Positions 9,444 through 19,400 are shown, numbered from the stretch's first letter. The stretch: 64,000 nt of DNA from Empedobacter tilapiae (GCF_004785645.1 NZ_SRPE01000005.1:248001-312000); one strand, 5' to 3'. A program made the numbers and translations. The notes: generated by a model not told the origin, from the sequence alone.

Positions 9444-10034
9444 TTAAAGTTTATTTACAGTTGCAGTTGCGTTAATCAAATATTTTTTCTTGGTTTTCAA
9501 CTCTAAACAAAGATACCTTAATTTTCGTTTAGATTCTTTTTTAAAAATTCTTTTTCCAATCGAAAATATTGTGCCATCCTCCAGATCTTCAAGATAAATT
9601 TGAGCAGGATTTTTATCATCTATAATATATTTTGAGATATTAACATCTGCGCCCAAACTTGCTTTCGGATGTCTGGCATGATGAAGAATATAAGGCTGTA
9701 ACTCTTCTGGATAAACATGAATAGATTCTAATAATAGATGTCCAAAAATAGTTTTCCACTCTTTTCCATGCGGATTTATTTTACGAGAATCAAACTGGAC
9801 AAAAGTTTTGAGATGTGCTACTTCATGTGTTAAAACAAAAAAGAAAGCATGAGGATTAAGATCACCATTTACTGTAATTTGATGACGATCATTTTCGACC
9901 AATTTGCGATAATCTCCAAGCTTCGTTTCTCTTCTTTTTGTAATTTTTAACGTAATAAAATGATTTTCTAGCCATTTTCTCACATACAAGTCTGCATTAT
10001 GAGGGAGATAAGAAATTAAATGTTCTAAATTCAC
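9444..10034 (-). CDS. SprT-like zinc metalloprotease-domain protein
   Basis: The HEVAH motif (about residues 70-74 from the GTG) followed by NPHGKEWK fits the SprT/Spartan-like zincin domain, which in eukaryotes cleaves DNA-protein crosslinks; the bacterial role is poorly known. There is no ATG in this frame at all, and no internal methionine. The choice is GTG at 10034 (196 aa) or TTG at 10043 (199 aa); the GTG gives an N-terminus (NLEHLISYLPHNA) matching the length of family members and is preferred. It overlaps no gene and runs into the guanylyltransferase gene eight bases later. Confidence 0.82.
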   Translation of the reverse strand: MNLEHLISYLPHNADLYVRKWLENHFITLKITKRRETKLGDYRKLVENDRHQITVNGDLNPHAFFFVLTHEVAHLKTFVQFDSRKINPHGKEWKTIFGHLLLESIHVYPEELQPYILHHARHPKASLGADVNISKYIIDDKNPAQIYLEDLEDGTIFSIGKRIFKKESKRKLRYLCLELKTKKKYLINATATVNKL

Positions 10035-10074
10035 ATTGTGCAAGATAAATAAAAAGCCTTTCCAATAAAAATAT

Positions 10075-10082
10075 TAATTTTG
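10075..10082 (+). promoter_or_regulatory. -7 box for mlaE, leaderless
   Basis: TAATTTTG matches TAnnTTTG. The ATG of mlaE is only five bases downstream, so transcription probably begins at or next to the start codon. Confidence 0.5.
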
Positions 10083-10087
10083 TCGTA

Positions 10088-10834
10088 ATGAAACTTATCG
10101 AAAATTTAGGGTCATACTTTATGCTTATGGGTAAAGTATTTAGTAAACCTCAAAAACTGAGCGTTTTCTGGAAATTGACCGTTAGAGAAATATATGATTT
10201 AGGTGTAAATTCTTTAGGAATTGTAACCTTTATTTCAACTTTTATGGGAGCTGTAGTAGCAATACAAATGGCTCAAAACTTTCAAGGAGCAGCTATTCCT
10301 GTACCAGACGCTTACATTGGTTATGCAACTAAAGTAGTGCTAGTATTAGAATTTGCTCCAACTATTATGTCACTAATTTTAGTTGGAAAAGTTGGTTCGT
10401 ACATAGCTTCGAGTATAGGAACTATGCGAGTTACCGAACAAATTGATGCTTTAGATGTAATGGGAATTAATTCTGCAAACTTCTTAATTTTACCAAAAAT
10501 AATTGCTTGTGTTTTCTTTAATCCATTATTAGTCATGATATCTATCGGATTTGGATTATTAGGAGGTTATTACATTGGCGTTTTTACAAAATTATGGTCT
10601 GCAGCTGACTTTATTACAGGTTTGCAAATGAATATGGCAACAAAACTATTTGTCTATACCTTTGTTAAAACAATGGTTTTTGCTTTTGTTATTGCAACAA
10701 TTCCAGCTTATTATGGTTACAAAGTAAAAGGAGGTTCATTAGAAGTTGGACGTTCTGCAACAACTGCAGTTGTTTGGACATCAGTAGCAATTATTGTAAT
10801 CAACTTAATATTAACGCAAACAATTTTAAGCTAA
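10088..10834 (+). CDS. mlaE: MlaE-family ABC transporter permease
   Basis: 248 aa, about five to six membrane segments. The MlaE domain is recognisable from FMGAVVAIQMAQNF (about 55-68), LEFAPTIMSLILVGKVGSYIASSIGTMRVTEQIDALDVMGIN (about 90-131) and GGSLEVGRSAT near the end. It is the inner-membrane subunit of the Mla phospholipid transport system that maintains outer-membrane lipid asymmetry. Its stop codon overlaps the ATG of the ATPase gene (TAATG). The MCE-domain partner mlaD is not present in the window. Confidence 0.95.
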   Translation: MKLIENLGSYFMLMGKVFSKPQKLSVFWKLTVREIYDLGVNSLGIVTFISTFMGAVVAIQMAQNFQGAAIPVPDAYIGYATKVVLVLEFAPTIMSLILVGKVGSYIASSIGTMRVTEQIDALDVMGINSANFLILPKIIACVFFNPLLVMISIGFGLLGGYYIGVFTKLWSAADFITGLQMNMATKLFVYTFVKTMVFAFVIATIPAYYGYKVKGGSLEVGRSATTAVVWTSVAIIVINLILTQTILS

Positions 10835-11604
10835 TGATTGAAGTAAAAGATATTAGAAAATCATTTGATGCAGTAGAAGTACTAAAAGGTTTTTCTGTCA
10901 CTTTCGAAAAAGGAAAAGTTAGTTTGATTATTGGTCAAAGTGGTTCTGGAAAAACTGTTTTCTTGAAAAATTTGATTGGATTATTAACACCAACTTCAGG
11001 TCAGATTTTATACGAAGGCGATAATATGCTCGAATTTGATTACAAAGAAAAACAACGTTTACGTTCAGAGATTGGAGTAGTTTTCCAAGGTTCAGCTTTG
11101 TATGACACGATGAATATTGTAGAAAATGTAAAATTTCCTTTGCAAATGTTTTCGGAGATGTCAAATGCTGATGCAGAAAAAAGAGCTCGTGAAGTGTTAG
11201 ATCGTGTAGAAATTGCCCGTACAGCACTTAAAAAATATCCGTCAGAAATCTCAGGGGGAATGCAGAAACGTGTTGCTATTGCCCGTGCTATTGTAAACAA
11301 TCCGAAATATTTGTTTGCCGATGAACCAAATTCTGGTTTAGATCCTAAAACGGCTTTGGTTATCGACCAGTTAATTTATGACATTACAAAAGAATATAAT
11401 ACTACAACAGTTGTGAATACACACGATATGAACTCGGTAATGGAAATTGGAGATCATATTGTTTTCCTGAAAAATGGTTTCTTGGAATGGGAAGGGACAA
11501 AAGAGGAGATTTTGGTGGCTGATAATCCAAATGTTATTGATTTTGTATATTCGTCAAATCTTTTCAAGAAACTAAGAGAAGCGTTATTAAAAGAGCAACA
11601 ATAA
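10834..11604 (+). CDS. mlaF: MlaF-family ABC transporter ATP-binding protein
   Basis: 256 aa from the ATG at 10834; a longer TTG-started frame runs back into mlaE and is not the real start. Walker A is GQSGSGKT (34-41), the signature is SGGMQKR, and Walker B is FADEPNSGLDP, followed by the H-loop NTHD. The methionine in the signature and the location next to mlaE identify it as the Mla ATPase driving phospholipid transport. Start overlaps the mlaE stop by one base, giving coupled translation. It is followed 22 bp later by a porin-like gene with no terminator between, so all three may be one transcript. Confidence 0.95.
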   Translation: MIEVKDIRKSFDAVEVLKGFSVTFEKGKVSLIIGQSGSGKTVFLKNLIGLLTPTSGQILYEGDNMLEFDYKEKQRLRSEIGVVFQGSALYDTMNIVENVKFPLQMFSEMSNADAEKRAREVLDRVEIARTALKKYPSEISGGMQKRVAIARAIVNNPKYLFADEPNSGLDPKTALVIDQLIYDITKEYNTTTVVNTHDMNSVMEIGDHIVFLKNGFLEWEGTKEEILVADNPNVIDFVYSSNLFKKLREALLKEQQ

Positions 11605-11626
11605 ATCAATAAAAATAAAAAATTCT

Positions 11627-12250
11627 ATGAAAAAATTAATTTTAACTGCAATTGTAGGTTTAGCTGCAAATTTTGCAACAGCACAAAATATCAATTTTGG
11701 TATCAAAGGAGGAGCTGTTTTCAATACAGATAAAGGAAAAGTTTGGCAAGATGCTGGAAATATTTTCAAGAAAGATGGGAAAGCTTCCGCAGGGTTTCAA
11801 GCTGGTGCTTTAGCTCGTGTCTCTTTAGCAGGAATTTATATTCAGCCAGAGTTATTGTATACGCAATTCAAAAATGAGTATACTATCCCAGGAGGAAATG
11901 ATACAAATAGTATGGAAACAAATGTAGGCGTAACTAAAAAACGTTTGGATATTCCTGTAAATGTTGGAAAAAGATTTTTAGGAATCGGACACATTCAAGC
12001 TGGTCCAGTTTTCTCTTACTATTTTGATGATAAATTATCTGTAAAAGATTTTACAACTGCAAAACAAGACGAATTTAATGTCGGAATGCAAATTGGTGCA
12101 GGTGTAGAAGTGTCTAAATTATTATTCGATTTACGTTACGAATTCGGTTTAGGAAAAGTTGGATCTGACATTTTGAACGGATCAAATGGACAATATAGAA
12201 CAGAAAATCGTCCACAAATGTTAAACTTATCAGTGGCATATTTATTCTAA
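11627..12250 (+). CDS. Outer-membrane beta-barrel (porin-like) protein
   Basis: 207 aa with a signal peptide (residues 1-19, ending ANFATAQ) and alternating hydrophobic strands ending in an aromatic-rich last strand (MLNLSVAYLF), typical of the small barrel family OMP_b-brl_2 ('PorT-like'/porin family) of Bacteroidetes. Features such as INFGIKGGAVF near the start and AGVEVSKLLFDLRYEFGLGK support this. Exact function unknown. It follows mlaF without a visible terminator and may be expressed with it. Confidence 0.85.
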   Translation: MKKLILTAIVGLAANFATAQNINFGIKGGAVFNTDKGKVWQDAGNIFKKDGKASAGFQAGALARVSLAGIYIQPELLYTQFKNEYTIPGGNDTNSMETNVGVTKKRLDIPVNVGKRFLGIGHIQAGPVFSYYFDDKLSVKDFTTAKQDEFNVGMQIGAGVEVSKLLFDLRYEFGLGKVGSDILNGSNGQYRTENRPQMLNLSVAYLF

Positions 12251-12273
12251 AAGGTTGTTTGTAAATAAATTTA

Positions 12274-12304
12274 TTGGATATATTTGTTCCAAATTGTATT
12301 TTTG
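12274..12304 (+). promoter_or_regulatory. Promoter of the TPR-protein gene
   Basis: TTG at 12274-12276 and TATTTTTG at 12297-12304, separated by 20 bases, fit the Bacteroidetes -33/-7 pattern. The leader to the ATG is about 15 nt. Confidence 0.55.
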
Positions 12305-12324
12305 CAACCTCGTAAATTATTAAA

Positions 12325-13032
12325 ATGGCAAAAAATAATAAAAAAGAAGAATTCGCTACAGAGCAATTCGTAGAAAAATTAGATAGAACAGCTTTCAACG
12401 TAGAGTTCTTTGTTGAAAAATATGCTAAAGCAATTGGTATTGGTTTAGGCGTAATTATTGTAGCTGTTTTAGGTTATTTTGCTTACTTAAAATTAGTCGT
12501 AGAACCTAAATCTGAAGACGCTTTCAAAGAAATGGTTCAAGCAGAACGTCTTTTCGATCAAGATTCTATCAATGTAGCGCTTAATGGTAGTGCAGGAAGT
12601 TTCCAAGGTTTACAACAAATTGTTGATGAATATGGAAATACTGATGCTGGTAATTTAGCACGTTTCAAAGCGGCAAGTTCTTATTATAAATTAGGAGATT
12701 ACGCATCTGCTGTAAAATTGTTAGAAGATTTCGATACAGATGATAACGTAATGTTAGCGCAAAAATATGGTATGTTAGGAAATGCATTGGTTGCTTCTAA
12801 CAAAATGGAAGAAGGTTTACCTTACTACGTAAAGGCTGCTGAAGCAACAGAAGTTGAAACTTTACAATCAACTTACTACACAAAAGCAGGTGAAATTGCA
12901 ATGGAATTAGGTAAAGATGCTGATGCTTTAAAATATTTTCAAGCTTTAGAGGATAAATATCCAAATGCAAATAATGGTGAAACTGCGAAATTTATTGAGC
13001 GTTTAAAATACGCTTCTGAAACAGCGAAATAA
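12325..13032 (+). CDS. Tetratricopeptide-repeat protein, YfgM-like membrane-anchored
   Basis: 235 aa: cytoplasmic N-terminus, one membrane helix (about 36-54, AKAIGIGLGVIIVAVLGYFAYL), then TPR-type helical pairs (ARFKAASSYYKLGDYASAVKLLEDF, KYGMLGNALVASNKMEEGLPYYVKAAE, AGEIAMELGKDADALKYFQALEDKYP) facing the periplasm. This matches the YfgM-like family of chaperone-linked TPR proteins; the role is a protein-protein scaffold, inferred. The gene has its own promoter and terminator, just upstream of ribH. Confidence 0.85.
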   Translation: MAKNNKKEEFATEQFVEKLDRTAFNVEFFVEKYAKAIGIGLGVIIVAVLGYFAYLKLVVEPKSEDAFKEMVQAERLFDQDSINVALNGSAGSFQGLQQIVDEYGNTDAGNLARFKAASSYYKLGDYASAVKLLEDFDTDDNVMLAQKYGMLGNALVASNKMEEGLPYYVKAAEATEVETLQSTYYTKAGEIAMELGKDADALKYFQALEDKYPNANNGETAKFIERLKYASETAK

Positions 13033-13053
13033 TTCACTTCAAAAGATAATTAC

Positions 13054-13082
13054 AAGCCGAACAAGTTGTTCGGCTTTTTTTT
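13054..13082 (+). terminator. Terminator of the TPR gene
   Basis: Stem arms 13054-13063 and 13067-13076 with a 3-nt loop and a T-run, GC-richer than the surrounding sequence. Confidence 0.88.
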
Positions 13083-13147
13083 ATTGATTCAAATCAAAGT
13101 TTATCCTAAATCATTTTTGTAATTTTACCATTCAAATTTTAAAAAAA

Positions 13148-13645
13148 ATGGCAACAGAAAATAAAAATTTATCTCAATATAATAAAGCAGAATTACCAAA
13201 TGTAGCGGGCTCTAAGTTTGCAATCATTACATCTGAATGGAATAATCATATCACATTTAATTTGCGTGATGGAGCAAAAGATACGTTGATTGATTTGGGT
13301 GCAAATCCCGATGATATTACATTACACGAAGTTCCTGGTAGTTTCGAGTTGATTTATGGAGCAGATAAAGTAGCGCAAACTCATCCAGATTTGGACGGAA
13401 TTATCGTTGTTGGATGTGTGATTCGTGGAGCAACAGCGCATTTCGATTATGTTTGTCAAGGTGTGACACAAGGTGTAAAAGATTTGAATATCAAACATAA
13501 TATGCCAATTATTTTTTGTGTTTTAACGGACGAAAATGAGCAACAATCAATTGATCGTTCTGGTGGAAAACATGGGAATAAAGGCGTGGAAGCTGGTGTA
13601 GCTGCGGTTATGATGGCGGATATGAAAAAGAAATTAGGTAAATAA
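13148..13645 (+). CDS. ribH: 6,7-dimethyl-8-ribityllumazine synthase
   Basis: 165 aa, normal for the family. It contains FELIYGADKVAQ, the active-site region VVGCVIRGATAHFDYVCQG with the catalytic His98, and GKHGNKGVEAG at the C-terminus. It condenses 5-amino-6-ribitylaminouracil with 3,4-dihydroxy-2-butanone-4-phosphate, the penultimate step of riboflavin synthesis, in an icosahedral cytoplasmic complex. The other rib genes are not here. Thirty bases separate it from the downstream acyl-ACP thioesterase gene, without a visible terminator. Confidence 0.97.
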   Translation: MATENKNLSQYNKAELPNVAGSKFAIITSEWNNHITFNLRDGAKDTLIDLGANPDDITLHEVPGSFELIYGADKVAQTHPDLDGIIVVGCVIRGATAHFDYVCQGVTQGVKDLNIKHNMPIIFCVLTDENEQQSIDRSGGKHGNKGVEAGVAAVMMADMKKKLGK

Positions 13646-13675
13646 TTTCAGAATAATAGATTCAAAACTTTATCG

Positions 13676-14416
13676 ATGCCAATAGCAGAAGATTTTAAAT
13701 CAATTTATACGAAAAATTGGGAAATTTATTTTTCTCAATGTGATCCGACAGGTAAAATGAAATTGTCTGAAATGGCAAATCTTTTTCAATTAACAGCTTC
13801 GGAACACGCTATAAAAGGAGGTTTAGGCTTCTTTGATTTACAAGAATTTAGTCAATCTTGGGTAATGAATCGACTTCGAATTGAGATTGATGAATTGCCT
13901 TCTTGGACAGATTTTGTTGATGTAAAAACATGGATTGAAGTACTGAAAGGAGCTAAATCTATTCGTGATTTTACAATCGAAAAAAATGGAAAAAAATTAA
14001 TTGGAGCTTCAAGTTTGTGGGCAGTTTTTAATACAGAAAAACGTCGTCCGGATATTCTTCAACTTGATTCATCTCACATTGAACGTTTTCCAGATTTAAA
14101 ACCAACTGAAATCGATAATTCGATTTTAGATAAAGATTTTGAACCAACAGAAGTTATTCAATACCAAGTTCAGTTTTCTGATTTGGATATCGTAAAACAC
14201 GCAAATAATACCAAATATTTGGATTGGTGTTTGAATACTATTGATCCTGAAATAATATTCAAACATCGTATCAAAGCGATTGATATGAATTTCTTGAAGG
14301 AATTAAGTTTACACGACGAAATCAAAATTCAGAAATTAGAAACTGAGAATTTAATTCAGTTTAAAATTGTAAATGAAGATAAAGTAAACTTCGTTTGTCG
14401 ATTGGAATTGAGGTAA
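13676..14416 (+). CDS. Acyl-ACP thioesterase
   Basis: 246 aa with two hot-dog domains: N-terminal (about 8-130, with CDPTGKMKLSEMANLFQLTASEHA and VMNRLRIEIDELP) and C-terminal (about 150-246, with FSDLDIVKHANNTKYLDWC, carrying the conserved Asn/His of the plant-FatA-like family). It hydrolyses acyl-ACP to release free fatty acid and end chain elongation. Such bacterial FatA-type enzymes are common in Bacteroidetes. Probably co-transcribed with ribH; terminator follows. Confidence 0.9.
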   Translation: MPIAEDFKSIYTKNWEIYFSQCDPTGKMKLSEMANLFQLTASEHAIKGGLGFFDLQEFSQSWVMNRLRIEIDELPSWTDFVDVKTWIEVLKGAKSIRDFTIEKNGKKLIGASSLWAVFNTEKRRPDILQLDSSHIERFPDLKPTEIDNSILDKDFEPTEVIQYQVQFSDLDIVKHANNTKYLDWCLNTIDPEIIFKHRIKAIDMNFLKELSLHDEIKIQKLETENLIQFKIVNEDKVNFVCRLELR

Positions 14417-14490
14417 AATATTTTGAGTATGTTTCAGGCTAAATTTAGTTCAGCTTCTCATTAAATTTATATATAATTCTAGATAATAAT

Positions 14491-14520
14491 AAAAAAGGTT
14501 TCTTTATGAAACCTTTTTTA
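14491..14520. terminator. Bidirectional terminator
   Basis: Stem arms 14491-14502 and 14508-14519 with a 5-nt loop, A-run left and T-run right, between convergent genes. Confidence 0.88.
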
Positions 14521-14976
14521 TTATTCTTTTATCAAAACAAATTTCGTAGAATCAGCCGATTCTATTTTTTTCTGACTTTTATTTAACTGAGTAATTTTCC
14601 CTTCTTCAACCAAAAATGCATTCGGAACATTTGCAACTTCCGGAAAAACAATTGTATTTCCATCTTCTTTAAACTGAAAAATACCAGTCGTCATAATTGC
14701 ATGATCATCTAGCCCCAAACGCTTTGTAGAATAAACATATCCTTTATTTGGCAATAATTTTATTTCCATTTCAACCTCTTTACAATCTTTTTCGTAGCAA
14801 GGCAAAATTCCTTTATAAGTTCCTTCAAATTGAATCGAATTTTCAGCTGTTTTAGCTTCTAACCTCAACGAATCTTCAACATTTTCTACTTCATTTTTTA
14901 CAGGTTCTGTTTCGCTTTTACAACTTGACACAACGAAAGCTGCGATTGTAAATGTGGCTAAAATTATTTTTTTCAT
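14521..14976 (-). CDS. NlpE-like (copper resistance N-terminal domain) lipoprotein
   Basis: 151 aa. A lipoprotein signal ends VVSSC (Cys near 19), then a charged linker and a beta-barrel-like domain starting FEGTYKGILPCYEKDCKEVEMEIKL. This resembles the NlpE N-terminal domain, where a CxxC-type pair and lipocalin-like fold act as an outer-membrane stress sensor in enterobacteria; here the two Cys are spaced C-x4-C instead of C-x2-C. No C-terminal OB domain. Sensor or copper-related role is inference from family. Confidence 0.78.
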   Translation of the reverse strand: MKKIILATFTIAAFVVSSCKSETEPVKNEVENVEDSLRLEAKTAENSIQFEGTYKGILPCYEKDCKEVEMEIKLLPNKGYVYSTKRLGLDDHAIMTTGIFQFKEDGNTIVFPEVANVPNAFLVEEGKITQLNKSQKKIESADSTKFVLIKE

Positions 14977-15013
14977 TTTTTAGAATTTGATTTAAAGGTA
15001 AGTAAATTTTGAA

Positions 15014-15050
15014 CCAAAAAAAATCCTTCTGAATATTTTCAGAAGGATTT
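15014..15050 (-). terminator. Terminator of ndk
   Basis: Stem arms 15021-15032 and 15039-15050, 6-nt loop, with the T-run on the minus strand formed by the A-run at 15016-15023. Confidence 0.85.
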
Positions 15051-15076
15051 ATATGATGTTTTGTAACCTTATTCGA

Positions 15077-15493
15077 TTAGAAAATTTCTTTCGCAGCAAA
15101 GTGGAAAGCAGCTTCAATAGCAGCGTTTTCGTCAGAATCAGAACCGTGAACAGCGTTAGCGTCAATAGATTCAGCGTATTTAGCACGGATTGTACCTTCT
15201 GCAGCCTCAGCTGGATTAGTAGCTCCGATTAAAGTACGGAAATCAGCAACTGCGTTGTCTTTTTCTAAAACTGCTGCAACGATTGGCCCAGAAGTCATGA
15301 ATTCTACTAAATCCTTGAAGAAAGGACGTTCAGCGTGGATAGCGTAAAATGCTTCAGCATCTTGTTTCGCTAATTGAGTCATTTTAGCCGCTTTGATTTT
15401 GAAACCAGCGTCAGTAATGTCTTTTAAAATATCTCCGATGTGTCCTTTTGCAACTGCATCAGGCTTAATCATTGTAAATGTAATGTTTGCCAT
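15077..15493 (-). CDS. ndk: Nucleoside-diphosphate kinase
   Basis: 138 aa, standard length. It begins [20 protein letters not shown] and has the active-site segment NAVHGSDS with the phosphorylated His116. It transfers the gamma-phosphate from ATP to other NDPs through a phosphohistidine intermediate. Monocistronic with its own terminator. The codon usage is GC-richer than neighbours, consistent with high expression. Confidence 0.97.
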   Translation of the reverse strand: MANITFTMIKPDAVAKGHIGDILKDITDAGFKIKAAKMTQLAKQDAEAFYAIHAERPFFKDLVEFMTSGPIVAAVLEKDNAVADFRTLIGATNPAEAAEGTIRAKYAESIDANAVHGSDSDENAAIEAAFHFAAKEIF

Positions 15494-15666
15494 TTTATTG
15501 ATTTGTATTTGTTACTTATTTTTAGAGGTGCAAAATTACAAAAATGATTCGAATGTTTATCTTTTATAATTAAAATTTCTTATTTTAATAAAACACACCA
15601 AATGTTATTCATTTAAGGTTATTTCAATTCAATAATATTTCTTATTTTTAAGATGAATCTAAAACA

Positions 15667-16206
15667 ATGAATACAAATAATCTTTCCACATTTCAGCAAA
15701 AAACTAAACTAAAAAAAATTGGAGATAAGTATTTTCTACCTTTTGAGATTTGGAATTATTTAGATTTTGGAACAATGTTGTTATTCTTTATAATCATAAC
15801 TTTTATTATTGTTCCTTTAAACGAAAGACTAAACTATCTATTCCTTGTTCTAATAATTTTTTATATAATTAGAATTTTTGTTTCTATAAAAGACAGATTT
15901 TTCATCAACATTAAAACATCAAAATCTTTAAGAGAAAATATTGATTTGATTAAATATTTGGCGCAACGTCAAACAAATTTTACAGAATCTTTGAATGAAG
16001 AAGGATTATTTCTTTTTGAATATTCAGAGCGAAATATTTTTTACAAATACAATTTCCGCAGAAGAGATTATATCGAAACTGTAGTGATTTATTGTGAAGA
16101 CAATTCAATTTGGATAAACTCTTTCAATCAACGTTATTTCGGAATTTTTAGAAGATACAATCTAAAACAATGGACAAAATTAATCCAAATAAAAAGCGAG
16201 AATTAA
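15667..16206 (+). CDS. Hypothetical two-helix membrane protein
   Basis: 179 aa, no recognisable family. Two adjacent hydrophobic segments lie at about 37-55 and 59-77 (FIIITFIIVPLN, FLVLIIFYIIRIFV) and may form a hairpin in the inner membrane; the rest is basic and aromatic, with a predicted beta-rich C-terminal part. No catalytic motif seen. Stands alone and ends in a terminator that overlaps its stop codon. Confidence 0.55.
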   Translation: MNTNNLSTFQQKTKLKKIGDKYFLPFEIWNYLDFGTMLLFFIIITFIIVPLNERLNYLFLVLIIFYIIRIFVSIKDRFFINIKTSKSLRENIDLIKYLAQRQTNFTESLNEEGLFLFEYSERNIFYKYNFRRRDYIETVVIYCEDNSIWINSFNQRYFGIFRRYNLKQWTKLIQIKSEN

Positions 16207-16220
16207 TTCTCGCTTTTTAT
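16191..16220. terminator. Bidirectional terminator overlapping a stop codon
   Basis: Perfect palindrome (arms 16191-16204 and 16205-16218) flanked by A and T runs; the TAA of the upstream gene lies inside the right arm. Confidence 0.82.
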
Positions 16221-16233
16221 TATTTAATATTAT

Positions 16234-16461
16234 TTATTTTTTTGGTAAGATTTTACTTCTAGAATAATAAAAACCTATAGCTGAAGCTAAAACCATTAAA
16301 GGTAATATATAATCACTAATTGGCGCTTCTGGAATTGGATCAGGATCATCTACAAGACCAATATCACTTGACTTATTAGAACTTGAGAAGAAAGTAGTTT
16401 CATCATTAGCAAAAGCTAAATGTGATACTGAAAATAATGTTAGTAAGATAATTTTTTTCAT
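16234..16461 (-). CDS. Small exported protein with C-terminal membrane helix, coupled to a T9SS protease
   Basis: 75 aa: signal peptide (about 1-18, ending LAFA), a short Ser/Asp-rich middle (DETTFFSSSNKSSDIGLVDD), a PIPEAPISDYILP motif, and a final membrane helix followed by a basic end (YYSRSKILPKK). The layout resembles small PEP-CTERM-like proteins with a Pro-Ile-Asp/Asp-Tyr motif before a C-terminal helix that are often coded beside T9SS-secreted proteins in Flavobacteriia. Its ATG overlaps the stop codon of the protease gene by one base, so the two are translated together. A role as a partner or sorting factor is inference. Confidence 0.7.
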   Translation of the reverse strand: MKKIILLTLFSVSHLAFANDETTFFSSSNKSSDIGLVDDPDPIPEAPISDYILPLMVLASAIGFYYSRSKILPKK

Positions 16462-19400
16462 TAGAATAAGATTTTAGTGCTAGTAATTGTTTGATCAGTA
16501 TTGATTATTTTTATTACCAATACTTCATTCAATTTAGGTAGATTAGTTAAACTCACTTTCTTTCCAGAGGTTGATTTAGATAAAATTAAACGTCCAGAAA
16601 TATCATAAACTTCAATTGATTTTATTTCTTTTGATGACTCTATTACAATAGCATTATTATTTTTAAATACAATTGTTTCTCTTTTAGGAGTATCATTTAC
16701 TCCTAAGGTTTTATTCATGTATATTACTTCAAAGCGTTCATTATATACACCAATTTGAGAGCTAAATGTATAAGCTTGTTTTCTTAAGTCTACAACTTGT
16801 TTTTCTTCTTTATCATGCAAGAAAATTGCCATATCATCTGCTATATTCTCAGTATTATCTAATTCAATGGTATATGAAGCATTTGACTTAGCTTCAAAAC
16901 CTAATTTGACAACATCTTCTGTAGAAAAAGGTAATCCACGACCTTGAATTACAAAACGATCAACTAATTTATCTATTAGTGAATAAACTACAGATCCATC
17001 ATAATTTGGATTTAATTTTGCATCCATTCTTGGATCGAACCCATTTGTGGCTCCTTTTATATAACCAATTAATATTTGGTTTTTAGCTTGCGTCCCTTCA
17101 AATAAATTAATCCAAATACGTTTTGACTCATCTTGATTTTTAAATAAAATAGCTGAAAGATCATCTGTTCTATGAATATTATCAAACGATAATATTGTTG
17201 CTTCATCTGTTTCTACAATAAACCCCTGCCCTTTCGCTATAATTCCATTAGGAACTATTCCTCCAGCCGCCGCTTGAGTGCCTCCTGTTAGATTAAAAGA
17301 AGCATAATTATTACTAGCATAACCTGAAGATGTTAACGGCGCTTCATGTGTCCAAAAATAAATTGTTTGGACAGATGGATTACTATCAAAAAACTTTACT
17401 GCATCTATTGAAGAAGGATATGGATTCCCTATGAGGTTATATCCTAGGTTATCTTTTTTGACAACTTGTTGGATAATTCCATTATTTAATGTTCCAATAA
17501 ATTTTCCTTTAAAAATAGATCCTGGTTTAACTTGCGTATGATTGTTAGATACACGAATATGGTAACCTAATCCATTCTCGAAATTATACGTTGCAGGATT
17601 TTGTAAATTACTATTTGGATATAACGGATCATTTACAAATAAACTTGCAAATTTATTTGTTTGTTCATTATAGATATAAAAACGTTTTTCTAGTGTATTT
17701 ACTGAAAAACTTCTTACATTTTGTCCTTCAACTGGTGAAGACCATAACATTGCATCATTGAAAATCATTGGTGTACTATTCACTATAACTGTAAATTCTC
17801 CTGTGTTTATAGCATCAGAATTTCTCTGAATAATATTTGCTCCATCTTCAATAATAAATTTATCAGCTGTTAAATTATTTAAAATCTCATTTTCAACTTT
17901 TAAAACTGAACCTGTTTTTATTATTACAGAACCTGTTTCTAATGTTATTTTATTAGCAATTAAATCTGTTGACAATAATAAATTTCCTCTAACTATAGCT
18001 TCTTTTGTTATATCAGGAACTCCTTCGCTCCAAGATTCTCCGTTCCAAACTGTTGTATTAGACTTTATAACAACAGCATAATCTTCTATTTCTCCACGAC
18101 TTCTAGTATCACAAGCACCAAAAGAAGCATTAGAAGAATCTCCAATAACACGCAATCTTAAAGGTTTATTTTTTACAACATTTTTTGGAATATGAATTGA
18201 AAAAGTATGTGTTTTTTCTGTCCAAACTCCCGTTTCTGCTGGAATATTAACTTTTGGTAAAATAATTTCATTCTCTGTAAAAACCCCATCATTATTAAAA
18301 TCTAAATATGCAATAAATGAAACTGGATTTGCTGTTTTTTCAGAAAGAATCATTTCATAAGTTCTTCCCTCATAAACTTCCGTAAAAGTATTTTTAATAA
18401 GACATTTTTTCGAATAATCAGTATAATAAGCATTTGAACCATCTTTCGGTGAAGAAGCTACGTTGATGTCACCAAATTTAACACCTGATATTCCGTAACC
18501 ATATGCACCTTGCAATAAAGTTGATGGAGATGGAATACAAGATTCTATTAACACAATTTGAGATTCATTTTCATCAACTGGAACTAAAGCTTTTGAACTA
18601 AGTAATGATGATCTAAATTGTAAAAATAATGACACAGAACGATCTGCTTGTCCTTGAGTAAATTTGTTTCTATAACTACCATAATTCATTACATTCGTTA
18701 CTACATCATCAAAAGGCTCATTTGTACATCCATTAATAATAGCACTAGTTGGTTGAGAAACACCATAAACTTGTCTATAATAATTACCGTTAATTGTAGG
18801 TGAAGTATCTGCGACTAAATCACCTGTAGTATACGGATTGTTAGCAGAAGTTGTTTGACATTCTGTTGTCGAAGATTTTTGACCAAATGTATGATACAAC
18901 CCTAAAGCATGTCCTATTTCATGTCCCAAAGTTGGTTTTATTCCTACAACTCCTGAATGATGATAAGCACCATCAACACTATTTCCTGCAGCTCCATACA
19001 AATAAGCATAACCATTAGTTCCTCCACCCGACGAACCATCAAATCCATCAATTTTATTCGTAACATAAATATTATAATAACTTCTAGGATCCCATCTACT
19101 CATTTTTCTCAATTCAGCTTCTGTTATTCCTTTTGTACCAGTATATATCAGTCCAAATTCATTATAGTCTTGATTATGCGATAAATCAAATCGTTCTATA
19201 CCATTTGTATTTTCACAGCTAGGATCACGTTTAGCTAAAACCAAGCGAAAAGGAAAAACAGTACTACTATTTCCTTCATAATAAGAATTTTCATAAAGTT
19301 GATTTGTGAAATTAATCCATTCTTGAATTTGAGTATCTGATGGATTACCTAAAGTACCCAAAGGAGAATCATCTGCAAAAACATGTACAACAACTGGTAT

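Noticed and set aside
10774-10833. Longer start of mlaF inside mlaE
   Set aside because: It starts with TTG in the mlaE coding region; the ATG overlapping the mlaE stop gives the right N-terminus MIEVKDI.
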